Shown here piece after piece: positions 56,002 to 64,000 of a stretch of DNA of 64,000 nt. Under the pieces are notes generated by a model. That model had not been told where the DNA came from. It searched no databases and was given only the letters and a program-made list of their open reading frames with translations. Both the position numbers and the translations under genes were made by a program. Position 1 is the first letter of the stretch. Each line of letters begins with the position of its first letter. Origin of the DNA: JAWSVE01 sp050789445 (GTDB lineage: Bacteria > Pseudomonadota > Gammaproteobacteria > Pseudomonadales > Cellvibrionaceae); contig JAILXR010000001.1 of NCBI GenBank assembly GCA_050789445.1, positions 2,294,001-2,358,000 of the forward strand. Reading direction: 5' to 3'.

Positions 56002-56174
56002 ATTTTCACCATATTGTTCTAGGTTTTCGACAGTATTCGAAAGCAACTGCCATTATTCAAGCAAGTAATGGAACACGCTTATAGATTCATTTAACGCACG
56101 TGAGTTCCATATCGGCAGCACTCAATTACCAAAGCTTCTATTTATTAATAGTTTCTTTTTATACACGATTTTAA

Positions 56175-57311
56175 TTAGTGGCGCTTTTCAGTACTAATTG
56201 CCATCAACAAACCAAAACCCATCATCAACGTCAGCATTGATGTACCGCCATAACTAACAAGAGGCAATGGAACTCCTACCACAGGCAGTAAGCCGGCTAC
56301 CATTCCCATATTCACAAAAATATAAACAAAAAAAGTTAAGGTAATACCACCGGCAAGAAGACGGCCAAATGTATTAGGTGCATTAACGGCTATCACAAAA
56401 CCACGCACAAGGATTAATAGATAAACCGCAATCAACAACAAAACTCCGTATAAACCAAACTCTTCTGCTAAAACAGCAATAATAAAATCTGTATGGCTTT
56501 CAGGTAAAAAATCTAAATGAGATTGCGTACCTTGCATCCAGCCTTTTCCATCTAAGCCACCAGAACCAATCGCTGTTTTAGACTGGATGATATTCCAACC
56601 GGCGCCGAGCTTATCATCTTCGGGATTTAATAATGTGAGGATTCTTCGCTTTTGATAATCGCGTAAAACAAACTGCCACATTGGCCACGCACTCGCCAAT
56701 ACAACAACTGCTGCACCGATAATATATCGCCAACGAATTCCCGCTAAGAATAATACTACCAAACCCGAAACAGCAATTAATAACGACGTCCCCAAATCAG
56801 GTTGTTGCAAAATTAAAACCGTGGGAAGGAAAATAAAAATCAAACTTAAAAAAATTGGTTTTACCTGAAGTGGCAAATGCCTTTGTGATAAAAACGCTGC
56901 AACAAATATAGGCAGGACTACTTTCATAATTTCTGAAGGCTGAAAGCGAAACCCCATAAAACTCAACCAACGCTGAGCGCCCTTCGCTCCGACTCCAAAA
57001 AACATAACCAGAATTAAAAGAATAACACCAATAACCCACAACCAAGGCGCCCATCTCACAAGCGCATGCAAGCGCACTTGGGCTACAGCAAACATAACGC
57101 CGTATGCCATACACAAAAACAATATTTGTCGGCGAAGATAACGTTCACTTTCTCCGCTTGCGCTATATAAAATAACTAATCCGTAAGACGTTAAAATCAG
57201 CAAAAAGACTAGCAGAGGTAGATCGATCCGAAAACGCGTCCATAATCGGGTTCGTTTACGTAAGTCACGGCTCGCTTCCGGCATTCGCCTAATAAAATCC
57301 TGATCATTCAT
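56175..57311 (-). CDS. rodA: Rod-shape glycosyltransferase RodA
   Basis: 378 residues, about ten membrane helices. RWLSFMGFRFQPSEIMK, LLPVVGVPLPLVSYGG are SEDS-family motifs. It polymerises peptidoglycan glycan strands with PBP2 in the elongasome. The gene overlaps mrdA by 8 bases. Confidence 0.97.
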   Translation of the reverse strand: MNDQDFIRRMPEASRDLRKRTRLWTRFRIDLPLLVFLLILTSYGLVILYSASGESERYLRRQILFLCMAYGVMFAVAQVRLHALVRWAPWLWVIGVILLILVMFFGVGAKGAQRWLSFMGFRFQPSEIMKVVLPIFVAAFLSQRHLPLQVKPIFLSLIFIFLPTVLILQQPDLGTSLLIAVSGLVVLFLAGIRWRYIIGAAVVVLASAWPMWQFVLRDYQKRRILTLLNPEDDKLGAGWNIIQSKTAIGSGGLDGKGWMQGTQSHLDFLPESHTDFIIAVLAEEFGLYGVLLLIAVYLLILVRGFVIAVNAPNTFGRLLAGGITLTFFVYIFVNMGMVAGLLPVVGVPLPLVSYGGTSMLTLMMGFGLLMAISTEKRH

Positions 57312-59340
57312 ACGCGGATTCTTCTTGCGAGCTTACGATATCTTTCACTAGATCTTTATTTTCTTCTAGAACTTTATTTTGTTTTTTTTCTTTTAAAACT
57401 TGATCCTCTGCCAATGCATTGCGTCTAGCTTCGCTTTCAAAATATGCATCTAAAACCAGACGAGCAACCGGTGCCGATTGCTCACCCCCGTGACCACTGT
57501 TTTCAACTAAAACAGCAATGGCAATCTGCGGGTTATCTACTGGAGCAAATCCAACAAATAGGGCTTGATCGCGCTGACGCTCTTTAAGTGTGTCAGCATC
57601 ATATTTTTCATCTTGCCCAATACTAATGACTTGAGCCGTTCCGGTTTTACCTGCCATACGGTAACCAATATCCTTACTGATTCGCCTCGCTGTTCCCTTT
57701 TGACCATGAATCACCTGTTCCATCGCTTCATGCACATAATCCCAATGCTCTTTCTTTACTTCAAGCTTACTGATCGGAAAATTTGAATCGATCATATTGT
57801 TTGATTTTTTTTGCTTGGAAGTAATTTTTTTTGCGTCAGAAGAAGCATTTTCAACTTCTAATAATCGAGGCGGAATAACATCACTCACAATCCGCGGTGT
57901 TCTTAACTCGCCCCGAGTTGCCATCGTCGAAGCCATAACTGCAAGCTGCAAGGGAGTTGTCAAAACAAATCCCTGCCCGATACCAACATTTAAACTGTCT
58001 CCGGGATACCACGCTAAACCACGCACATCACGCTTCCATTCTCGTGAAGGCCAATTACCTTTTCTCTCACTGGGCAAGTCAATACCTGTTTTCCTTCCCA
58101 ATCCAAATTGACTGCCAAACGAATAAATATTATCAATACCCATTCTATAAGAAAGGTCGTAATAAAAAGTATTGCAAGATTCAACAATCGCCTGACGCAA
58201 ATCTACTTTTTTACCATGACCCCAAGCAATATGATCGCGGTAACGACGCGCTTGCCCCGGTAATTTAAAAAAACCATAGTCAACGATAGTACGCGAGGGA
58301 TCTAAAAAACCTGTATGCAAACCACCTAACCCAAGCATGGGTTTTAGTGTAGAACCTGGGGGATACTGCCCCTGAAGCGGTCGATCAAATAATGGGATAT
58401 CCGATGAGTTTCGTAAGCGGTTGTAATTTTTTACGCTGATACCCGTCACAAATAAATTGGGATCAAAACTTGGCATAGAAGCAATCGCAATCACGCCGCC
58501 ATTGCGGACATCAATCGCTACGACCGCGCCGCGATTTTTACCTAACGCTTTTTGAGCGGCTCTCTGCACCTCTGCATCGAGATATAAGTGTAAATCTTCT
58601 CCCGGTGTTGGATCCGACCGCTCTAATTCTTTGAGTACTCTACCGCGCGCATTTGTTTCTACATTTTGGTAACCGACGGAGCCTAACAATACATTTTCAT
58701 ATCGTTTTTCAATGCCAATTTTACCAATGCTATAAGTACCTTCATACGCAGTCACTTGCTCTTCTGTGAACTTACTTAATTCCGTATCGTTTATTCGGCC
58801 CACGTAACCTATGCTGTGCGCAAACAGCTCTCCGTATGGGTAGTGGCGGACCAATTGCGCTTCAACTTCTACACCTTCGAGCCGATATTTATTTACTGCT
58901 AGTTTTGCTATTTCATCTTCATTTAGTTGGAAACGTAGCGGTATGGCCTCAAAGGGGCGCCGACGCTTCGATAAGCTTTTTTGAAAACGCTCTAAATCAC
59001 TGTCTGAAATGGAAACAATCGATGAGAGAAAATCAAGTGTGCGATCTAAATCATCTACCCGCTCTTTAATAACAGTCAGGGTATAGCTCGGCTGATTTTC
59101 CGCTAAGAGCTTTCCGCTTCTATCATAAATTAAACCGCGTGTTGGAGGGATTGGCTGAACATGAATACGATTTCTATCAGATTGCGTTGCATAATTTTGA
59201 TGATGAACTATTTGTAAATTGTAATATCGAGCAACTAAAACGCCGACCAAAACTAATACAAACAAAATCACACACCATATGCGATGAACAAACGTTCTCG
59301 CTTCGTTGTAATGATCTTTTAACTGTAAGGGCTCTGCCAT
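57304..59340 (-). CDS. mrdA: Penicillin-binding protein 2
   Basis: 678 residues: N-terminal membrane helix, a dimerisation domain, and a transpeptidase domain with STLK (active serine), SCN and KTGTAQ. It is longer than E. coli PBP2 by about 45 residues, largely a charged C-terminal tail rich in Glu and Lys. It cross-links side-wall peptidoglycan with RodA. Confidence 0.97.
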   Translation of the reverse strand: MAEPLQLKDHYNEARTFVHRIWCVILFVLVLVGVLVARYYNLQIVHHQNYATQSDRNRIHVQPIPPTRGLIYDRSGKLLAENQPSYTLTVIKERVDDLDRTLDFLSSIVSISDSDLERFQKSLSKRRRPFEAIPLRFQLNEDEIAKLAVNKYRLEGVEVEAQLVRHYPYGELFAHSIGYVGRINDTELSKFTEEQVTAYEGTYSIGKIGIEKRYENVLLGSVGYQNVETNARGRVLKELERSDPTPGEDLHLYLDAEVQRAAQKALGKNRGAVVAIDVRNGGVIAIASMPSFDPNLFVTGISVKNYNRLRNSSDIPLFDRPLQGQYPPGSTLKPMLGLGGLHTGFLDPSRTIVDYGFFKLPGQARRYRDHIAWGHGKKVDLRQAIVESCNTFYYDLSYRMGIDNIYSFGSQFGLGRKTGIDLPSERKGNWPSREWKRDVRGLAWYPGDSLNVGIGQGFVLTTPLQLAVMASTMATRGELRTPRIVSDVIPPRLLEVENASSDAKKITSKQKKSNNMIDSNFPISKLEVKKEHWDYVHEAMEQVIHGQKGTARRISKDIGYRMAGKTGTAQVISIGQDEKYDADTLKERQRDQALFVGFAPVDNPQIAIAVLVENSGHGGEQSAPVARLVLDAYFESEARRNALAEDQVLKEKKQNKVLEENKDLVKDIVSSQEESAYE

Positions 59341-59414
59341 TTTATATTTGAAATTTTAATAAAAAATTTAATAATTTTATACTGAACGCTTTTCACCCAC
59401 TAATTTCAAAAAAA

Positions 59415-59882
59415 TTATTTATGATATGGATGATTGTTTAACAAACTCCAAGCTCGATACAACTGCTCAATCAATAACACCCTCACTAAAGGGTGAGGCA
59501 ATGTTAATGCTGACAAAGACCACACAGTATCAGCACGCCGGATACACTCTTTCGTTAAACCATCTGGCCCACCAATTAACAAGGTGATTGCCTTACCCTC
59601 CATTTGCCACGCCGCAATATTGTCAGAAAGTTTTTCTGTACTCCAAGATTGACCTTGGCTATCTAAGGCAACAACAAAGTGCCCAGGCTGTATAGCAGCT
59701 AAAATGGTTTTCGCTTCTTTTTCTTTGGCGATTTTAACAGGTGTGTTTTTGCCTCTATTGGCCAAAGGTAACTCTTTAAACTCAACAAAAAAATCTTTGG
59801 GTAATCGCTTATGATATTCTTGGCAAGCGTCTTGTACCCAGACTGGCATTTTTGTACCAATGGCTAAAATTTGTATTTTCAT
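59415..59882 (-). CDS. rlmH: 23S rRNA pseudouridine-1915 methyltransferase
   Basis: 155 residues of the SPOUT family: LLIGGPDGL and LSALTLPHPLVRVLLIEQLYRAW are the diagnostic ends. It methylates Psi1915 of 23S rRNA. Its start overlaps the rsfS stop by 4 bases. Confidence 0.96.
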   Translation of the reverse strand: MKIQILAIGTKMPVWVQDACQEYHKRLPKDFFVEFKELPLANRGKNTPVKIAKEKEAKTILAAIQPGHFVVALDSQGQSWSTEKLSDNIAAWQMEGKAITLLIGGPDGLTKECIRRADTVWSLSALTLPHPLVRVLLIEQLYRAWSLLNNHPYHK

Positions 59883-60268
59883 TCTGACAAGTATTGATCA
59901 TCACTCATATCTTGACCCATGTCTTGGCCACTCGCTTTTCTGCCGGACGGCTCAAGTGACCATAATTTCTCGAGATCATAAAACTCTCTTGCCGAAGGAA
60001 TCATAGCGTGAACAACAGTATCACCAAGATCAACAAGTACCCATTCTCCCCCTTCTTTGCCCTCGACTCCAAGGGGGCGGTAACCAGCAGCTTTTGCATC
60101 TTCGACAACATTATCAACTAATGATTTCACATGGCGATTTGATGTGCCGCTCACAATCACTAGCGTATCCATAACATCGGTTAATTCACTCACATCGAGA
60201 GTCACTATATCTTTACCCTTTAAATCAGTCAGCGCGCCCATAATCACGTCGTTTAATGGTTTCGACAT
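59879..60268 (-). CDS. rsfS: Ribosomal silencing factor RsfS
   Basis: 129 residues of the Iojap/RsfS family; GKDIVTLDVSELTDVMDTLVIVSGTSNRHVKSL is typical. It binds the large subunit protein L14 and prevents subunit joining in slow growth. A 20-residue acidic tail extends beyond the usual end. Confidence 0.95.
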   Translation of the reverse strand: MSKPLNDVIMGALTDLKGKDIVTLDVSELTDVMDTLVIVSGTSNRHVKSLVDNVVEDAKAAGYRPLGVEGKEGGEWVLVDLGDTVVHAMIPSAREFYDLEKLWSLEPSGRKASGQDMGQDMSDDQYLSE

Positions 60269-60330
60269 TTAATACTACCTTTAATTAATTTGATAAATTT
60301 AAAAACAAAAAATGAAACTCAGCAAACGAG

Positions 60331-60978
60331 TTATTTAGTTTTATATAACTGATGCTCTTGTAAGTATTTGAACACAGTATCTGGCAACAAAAACTGCGGA
60401 GATAGATTTTCTGCTAAACGCGCTCTAATATCTGTTGAAGAGACTGGCAACAAACTCAACTGCTTGATAACAATCGAACCATGCGTTTTTTCGATCAGCG
60501 CGCTATCACTTTTTTTGTGCTCTAAAATATACTCTCCAATTTCTCCGGAGCTAGGAGAATCAAAACCAGGTCTAGCGGCAACAACAATATGCGCCAATTT
60601 TAAAATATCTTTCCAGCGATGCCAGCTCGGCAAACTTATTAGCGAATCCATACCCACCGCCAAACACAACGAAACATTCTCACCCAACATACCTCGCAAA
60701 TACTTTAAGGTCTTGAATGAATAAGAAGGATCATGATTTTCTAATTCGCAAGTTTCGATAGTCAATTCTGAACAATTTTGAATCGCGGCCATGACCATAG
60801 CAGCTCGATGCTTAGCACTCGCAACAGGTTGTTCTCGATGAGGCGGCTTATGGCATGGCACTAAACGCATTTCATCTAAATTTAACTGCTGCTTAAGTTC
60901 GAGCGCAATACGCAAATGGCCTATATGAACAGGATCAAAAGTACCGCCAAATAAACCTATTGTTTTATAATTTGCCAT
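60331..60978 (-). CDS. nadD: Nicotinate-nucleotide adenylyltransferase
   Basis: 215 residues. GGTFDPVHIGHL is the nucleotidyl-transfer motif, and SSTDIRARLAE near the end completes the fold. It makes NaAD for NAD synthesis. It sits 62 bases before rsfS. Confidence 0.96.
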   Translation of the reverse strand: MANYKTIGLFGGTFDPVHIGHLRIALELKQQLNLDEMRLVPCHKPPHREQPVASAKHRAAMVMAAIQNCSELTIETCELENHDPSYSFKTLKYLRGMLGENVSLCLAVGMDSLISLPSWHRWKDILKLAHIVVAARPGFDSPSSGEIGEYILEHKKSDSALIEKTHGSIVIKQLSLLPVSSTDIRARLAENLSPQFLLPDTVFKYLQEHQLYKTK

Positions 60979-61052
60979 TCACCCTAACTTAGAGCTAATA
61001 ATGTGAAAAATAAAAAATCTTAAAAATAATGCAGAGAACTTAGCGTGAAAAC

Positions 61053-62330
61053 TTATGGACGAATATGCCCATCACCATACACAACCCATTTCTGAGTTGT
61101 TAAACCTTCTAGGCCAACTGGACCACGAGCATGTAATTTATTGGTTGAGATTCCAATCTCAGCACCCAAACCATATTCAAAACCATCAGCAAATTGCGTC
61201 GACGTATTTACCATGACAGAACTGGAATCTACCTGTGCCATAAACTGGCGAGTCTTTGTTAAATTTTCTGTGATGATCGAATCAGTATGGCCCGATCCAA
61301 ATTCAGAAATATGATCGATAGCTTCAGGCATATCATCAACAACTTTTATTGATAAAATTGCATCCAAGTATTCAGTCGCCCAATCTTCGTTTGTTGCTGG
61401 CTTTATTTTTTCACCCAAAAGAGTTTGCGTTTTTAAGCATCCTCTTAGCTCAACACCTTTTTCGATATACGCAGCGGCAAGACGGGGAAGAATTTTTTCA
61501 GCAATGCTTTCTGCAACCAATAAGGTCTCCATTGCGCCACAGATACCGTAGCGACGAGTTTTCGCGTTGAACGCAACATTGAATGCTTTTTCTAAATCGG
61601 CATCATCATCAATATACACATGACATATTCCATCCAAATGCTTAATGACTGGTACTGTTGCATTTTTTGCTACGCGCTCAATTAACCCCTTGCCACCACG
61701 AGGAACAATGACATCAACAAATTCTGGCATGGTAATTAATTGGCCTACCGCTTCTCGATCCGTTGTATTCACCACTTGCACTGCCGTCTCAGGCAATCCA
61801 GCTTTAGCTAACCCCGTTCGAATACAATCAGCAATAGCTTGGTTCGAATGAAGCGCCTCACTGCCGCCACGCAAAATCGTTGCGTTTCCTGATTTCAAAC
61901 ACAATGCTGCCGCATCTATCGTGACGTTCGGACGCGACTCATAAATAATGCCAATCACACCCAGAGGCACACGCATTTTCCCGACTTGTATCCCACTCGG
62001 CCGATAGCTCAAATCTGTTATCGCGCCACAAGGATCATTCAAAGTGACTATTTGCGATAAACCTTCAATCATTCCATCAATGCGTGAAGATGTTAACTCC
62101 AAACGATCTAGCATCGCTGCATCCAAACCATTGGCTCGACTGGATTCCATATCTTTTTGATTGGCAGAAATAATATTGGCGCGAGCATTCTCTAATGCCT
62201 CAGCTGTCGCTTTGAGTGCCGTATCTTTTGCGCCAGTATCAGCAGCAGCCACAATTCGTGATGCTTCACGAGCTTGCCGCCCCAATGTATTCATATATGA
62301 TTTTGTATCGGTCACTTTACTATCACTCAT
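61053..62330 (-). CDS. proA: Gamma-glutamyl phosphate reductase
   Basis: 425 residues. The catalytic cysteine lies in RYGICGAMETLL (near 264), and the NAD(P)-binding fold is intact. It makes glutamate-5-semialdehyde for proline. It opens this minus-strand housekeeping run. Confidence 0.96.
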   Translation of the reverse strand: MSDSKVTDTKSYMNTLGRQAREASRIVAAADTGAKDTALKATAEALENARANIISANQKDMESSRANGLDAAMLDRLELTSSRIDGMIEGLSQIVTLNDPCGAITDLSYRPSGIQVGKMRVPLGVIGIIYESRPNVTIDAAALCLKSGNATILRGGSEALHSNQAIADCIRTGLAKAGLPETAVQVVNTTDREAVGQLITMPEFVDVIVPRGGKGLIERVAKNATVPVIKHLDGICHVYIDDDADLEKAFNVAFNAKTRRYGICGAMETLLVAESIAEKILPRLAAAYIEKGVELRGCLKTQTLLGEKIKPATNEDWATEYLDAILSIKVVDDMPEAIDHISEFGSGHTDSIITENLTKTRQFMAQVDSSSVMVNTSTQFADGFEYGLGAEIGISTNKLHARGPVGLEGLTTQKWVVYGDGHIRP

Positions 62331-62590
62331 TAAACGATTTATCTTAAAACTTCACTATATTCTGGACCGGCATTATATCGGTTTTCAATCAATAAATCGT
62401 AAGCATTTAAGCCCTGAATCACGTTTTACGACATAACAGCGTCTGCCAGTCACATAAATTTATCGTCACTTTCCTATATTTCCACATCTTCTCCACTCCC
62501 TTCAGCTAACATTCAGCTTTCCAGCGTTATTCTGGTCATGAAATTATTAACAACAGGCGAAAGCCTTGATTTGCCGTCAGGAGAATAACG

Positions 62591-63196
62591 ATGCAAAAGA
62601 CACACTCAACACGTAAATCATCAACCATAATGGCTTCTTTTATAGCAGTTCTTCTAGCCGGCGCCTCTTTGTCTGCATCAAATAATGCAAGTGCAGACCA
62701 CAGAGAATATAGAGACAAACGAAATACTCACTATGCTCGCGTTACCCATGTCGAGCCAATTTACAGAACGGTAAAACATCGTGTGCCTATTGAGCAATGC
62801 TGGATAGAAACCGTCGAGCGCGAAAGACGCTTAGCCAATCATCGCTCAAGACGCTCAACTATTATTGGCGGACTTATCGGTGCAGCGGTTGGCAGTAAAA
62901 TTAGCACTCGACACCATACAGGTCACAGAAACGACCATATTGGGATTCTTGCAGGCAGCATTATAGGCGCTTCAATTGGTCACGAAGCTGGAAAAAAGCA
63001 TAGACGAGACGATATCAGAGTAATAGAAAGCCGGGATATTGAACGATGCGAAACCACCTACCAAGTCCACAGGCAAGAACAATTAATAGGGTACGATGTG
63101 AGCTATCGTCATCACGGCCGAATGTATCGCACTCACACAAAGGATCACCCTGGACGTAAAATTAGAGTCAGAGAAAATTATCGCCGCAGCTATTAA
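62591..63196 (+). CDS. Exported glycine-zipper (2TM) surface-antigen-like protein
   Basis: 201 residues: signal peptide (cleavage near NASAD), a basic His/Arg-rich region, then a glycine zipper (IIGGLIGAAVGS followed by LAGSIIGASIGHEAG), and a C-terminal RHHGRMYRTHTKDHPGR segment. It is probably an outer-membrane or periplasmic stress protein of the 17 kDa-antigen/RcnB-adjacent type. It is strikingly rich in His and Arg. Confidence 0.8.
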   Translation: MQKTHSTRKSSTIMASFIAVLLAGASLSASNNASADHREYRDKRNTHYARVTHVEPIYRTVKHRVPIEQCWIETVERERRLANHRSRRSTIIGGLIGAAVGSKISTRHHTGHRNDHIGILAGSIIGASIGHEAGKKHRRDDIRVIESRDIERCETTYQVHRQEQLIGYDVSYRHHGRMYRTHTKDHPGRKIRVRENYRRSY

Positions 63197-63404
63197 TAGA
63201 GATTATTTGGTATCATTGAACAGCTAAGATCAAACAACTATGCTAACTATTTAAAAGCGGCATCTAACGCAAAAAAATGGAGTAATACAATTACTAGAGG
63301 AAGGGCAAACTAACAAGGCGCCACCCTTCCCGAAACGTAAACAACCCTATTCAGCACAACCAATATCGACAACTAATTGACCTTAACTAACTTTGGCAGC
63401 GACC

Positions 63405-63797
63405 ATGACACAGACATCGAAAAAAATTCTTTTATTTCTAAGCATTGCTTTAACCGTTAGCTGTATTGCTCACGCTGATGCTGCGTCTGCTCGCCATCAA
63501 GTACTGCCAAACCTAAACCCAGAACACAATATAAAGACTGAAACGGGCAGAAGTGGAAATAATTTTTTTACGCTTTTCTCTGATTTTGAACAACCAATTA
63601 AACGATCCTTCGCAAAGCTTTCATTTCGCAAGCAAGGTAAGGCATCTAGTGCTGCAGAAGCCGCTCAAATAGCAAAACAACGCCATGGCGGAAAAGTACT
63701 AAGCGTAAGCAAGAAAAAATCCGGCGATGGCATTATCTATCGAGTAAAACTTCTACTAGAAAATGGGCGAGTTAAAACTGTCACTATTAGCGGATGA
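63405..63797 (+). CDS. PepSY-like small exported protein
   Basis: About 130 residues from ATG 63405 (a TTG at 63393 is the longer option). A signal peptide is followed by a C-terminal domain (AAEAAQIAKQRHGGKVLSV and YRVKLLLENGRVKTV) that fits the PepSY pattern. Similar small PepSY genes often precede response-regulator/kinase pairs in gammaproteobacteria, as the next gene here suggests. Confidence 0.72.
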   Translation: MTQTSKKILLFLSIALTVSCIAHADAASARHQVLPNLNPEHNIKTETGRSGNNFFTLFSDFEQPIKRSFAKLSFRKQGKASSAAEAAQIAKQRHGGKVLSVSKKKSGDGIIYRVKLLLENGRVKTVTISG

Positions 63798-63861
63798 ACT
63801 ATTCTTAACAAATAACTTTCAAATAAAAAAATAGAAGTCCGATATTTCTTCAGGAAAACCT

Positions 63862-64000
63862 ATGCGCTTACTCATCGTTGAAGACGAAATACAATTACAA
63901 CAACAACTTTGTGATTATGTCCGCAGCCTCGGCTATACAGTAGATGCAGCCAGTGATGGCCAGGAAGGTTTATATTTTGCCACTGAATATCAATACGACC
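63862..64000 (+). CDS. Response regulator (OmpR type), N-terminal part only
   Basis: 46 codons are inside the window. It begins MRLLIVEDE with AGGA ahead and the acidic Glu-Asp pair of a receiver domain, then DYVRSLGYTVDAASDGQEG. The phosphorylated aspartate lies beyond the window edge. A sensor kinase probably follows outside. Confidence 0.85.
   Translation, partial: MRLLIVEDEIQLQQQLCDYVRSLGYTVDAASDGQEGLYFATEYQYD

Noticed and set aside
1..64000. CRISPR arrays, insertion sequences, prophage, tRNA or rRNA genes
   Set aside because: I looked through the gaps on both strands and saw no regularly spaced repeats, transposase or integrase frames, or cloverleaf or rRNA-like sequence; a dedicated scan (tRNAscan, Infernal) would be needed to exclude small RNAs.

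Overview
The window looks like a chromosomal segment of an AT-rich marine-type gammaproteobacterium. The main reason is the conserved order proA-nadD-rsfS-rlmH-mrdA-rodA-mltB-rlpA-dacA-ybeD-lipB-lipA (50722-62330, minus strand), together with FeoA/FeoB, glycerol kinase and an aryl-polyene cluster. Several families here (DUF6152, DUF6644) recall Cellvibrionales-like genomes, but I cannot fix the genus from sequence alone. I see no rRNA, tRNA, insertion sequence, integrase or CRISPR array.

Region 1 (1-13113, minus strand) is the promoter-proximal part of an aryl-polyene (APE) type biosynthetic operon. In transcription order it encodes a ketosynthase-like protein, a PlsC-type acyltransferase, two acyl carrier proteins, a membrane protein, an AMP-ligase fused to a hotdog dehydratase, a GT2 glycosyltransferase, an LpxL-like acyltransferase, an aromatic ammonia-lyase, a thioesterase, a LolA-like carrier, an MMPL exporter, a flavin halogenase homologue and a DUF3261 lipoprotein that runs off the left edge. 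The extender ketosynthases and ketoreductase are presumably beyond that edge. An ammonia-lyase starter supply and a halogenase with its motifs intact suggest a possibly halogenated aryl polyene exported to the outer membrane.

Region 2 (13625-18690) is a poorly described membrane module: a CxxCH lipoprotein, a HupE/UreJ-like protein, an anchored exported protein, two DUF6644 paralogues and a 48-residue membrane peptide. These face a DUF6152 protein and a second exported protein across a strong bidirectional terminator. Region 3 (19341-22981) has a LysR regulator, an FMN reductase, a pirin, a DGC-domain protein and a TesB-like thioesterase.

Region 4 (23530-28211) is the most interesting locus: membrane fatty-acyl desaturase, standalone ACP, cyclopropane-synthase-like methyltransferase, fatty-acyl-AMP ligase and PaaI-type thioesterase, all on the plus strand. 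The ligase/desaturase/ACP trio resembles the JamABC/TtuABC logic (load, desaturate, hold on ACP). The added methyltransferase and releasing thioesterase suggest a small stand-alone pathway for an unusual fatty acid.

Region 5 (28223-47957) is metabolic: GGDEF protein, FeoAB, GlpK, a CaiB-type CoA transferase, a POT peptide transporter, a LysR regulator divergent from a giant single-chain biotin-dependent carboxylase, and assorted single genes. Region 6 (47935-62330) is housekeeping. The right edge (62591-64000) has two small exported proteins and the start of a two-component response regulator.
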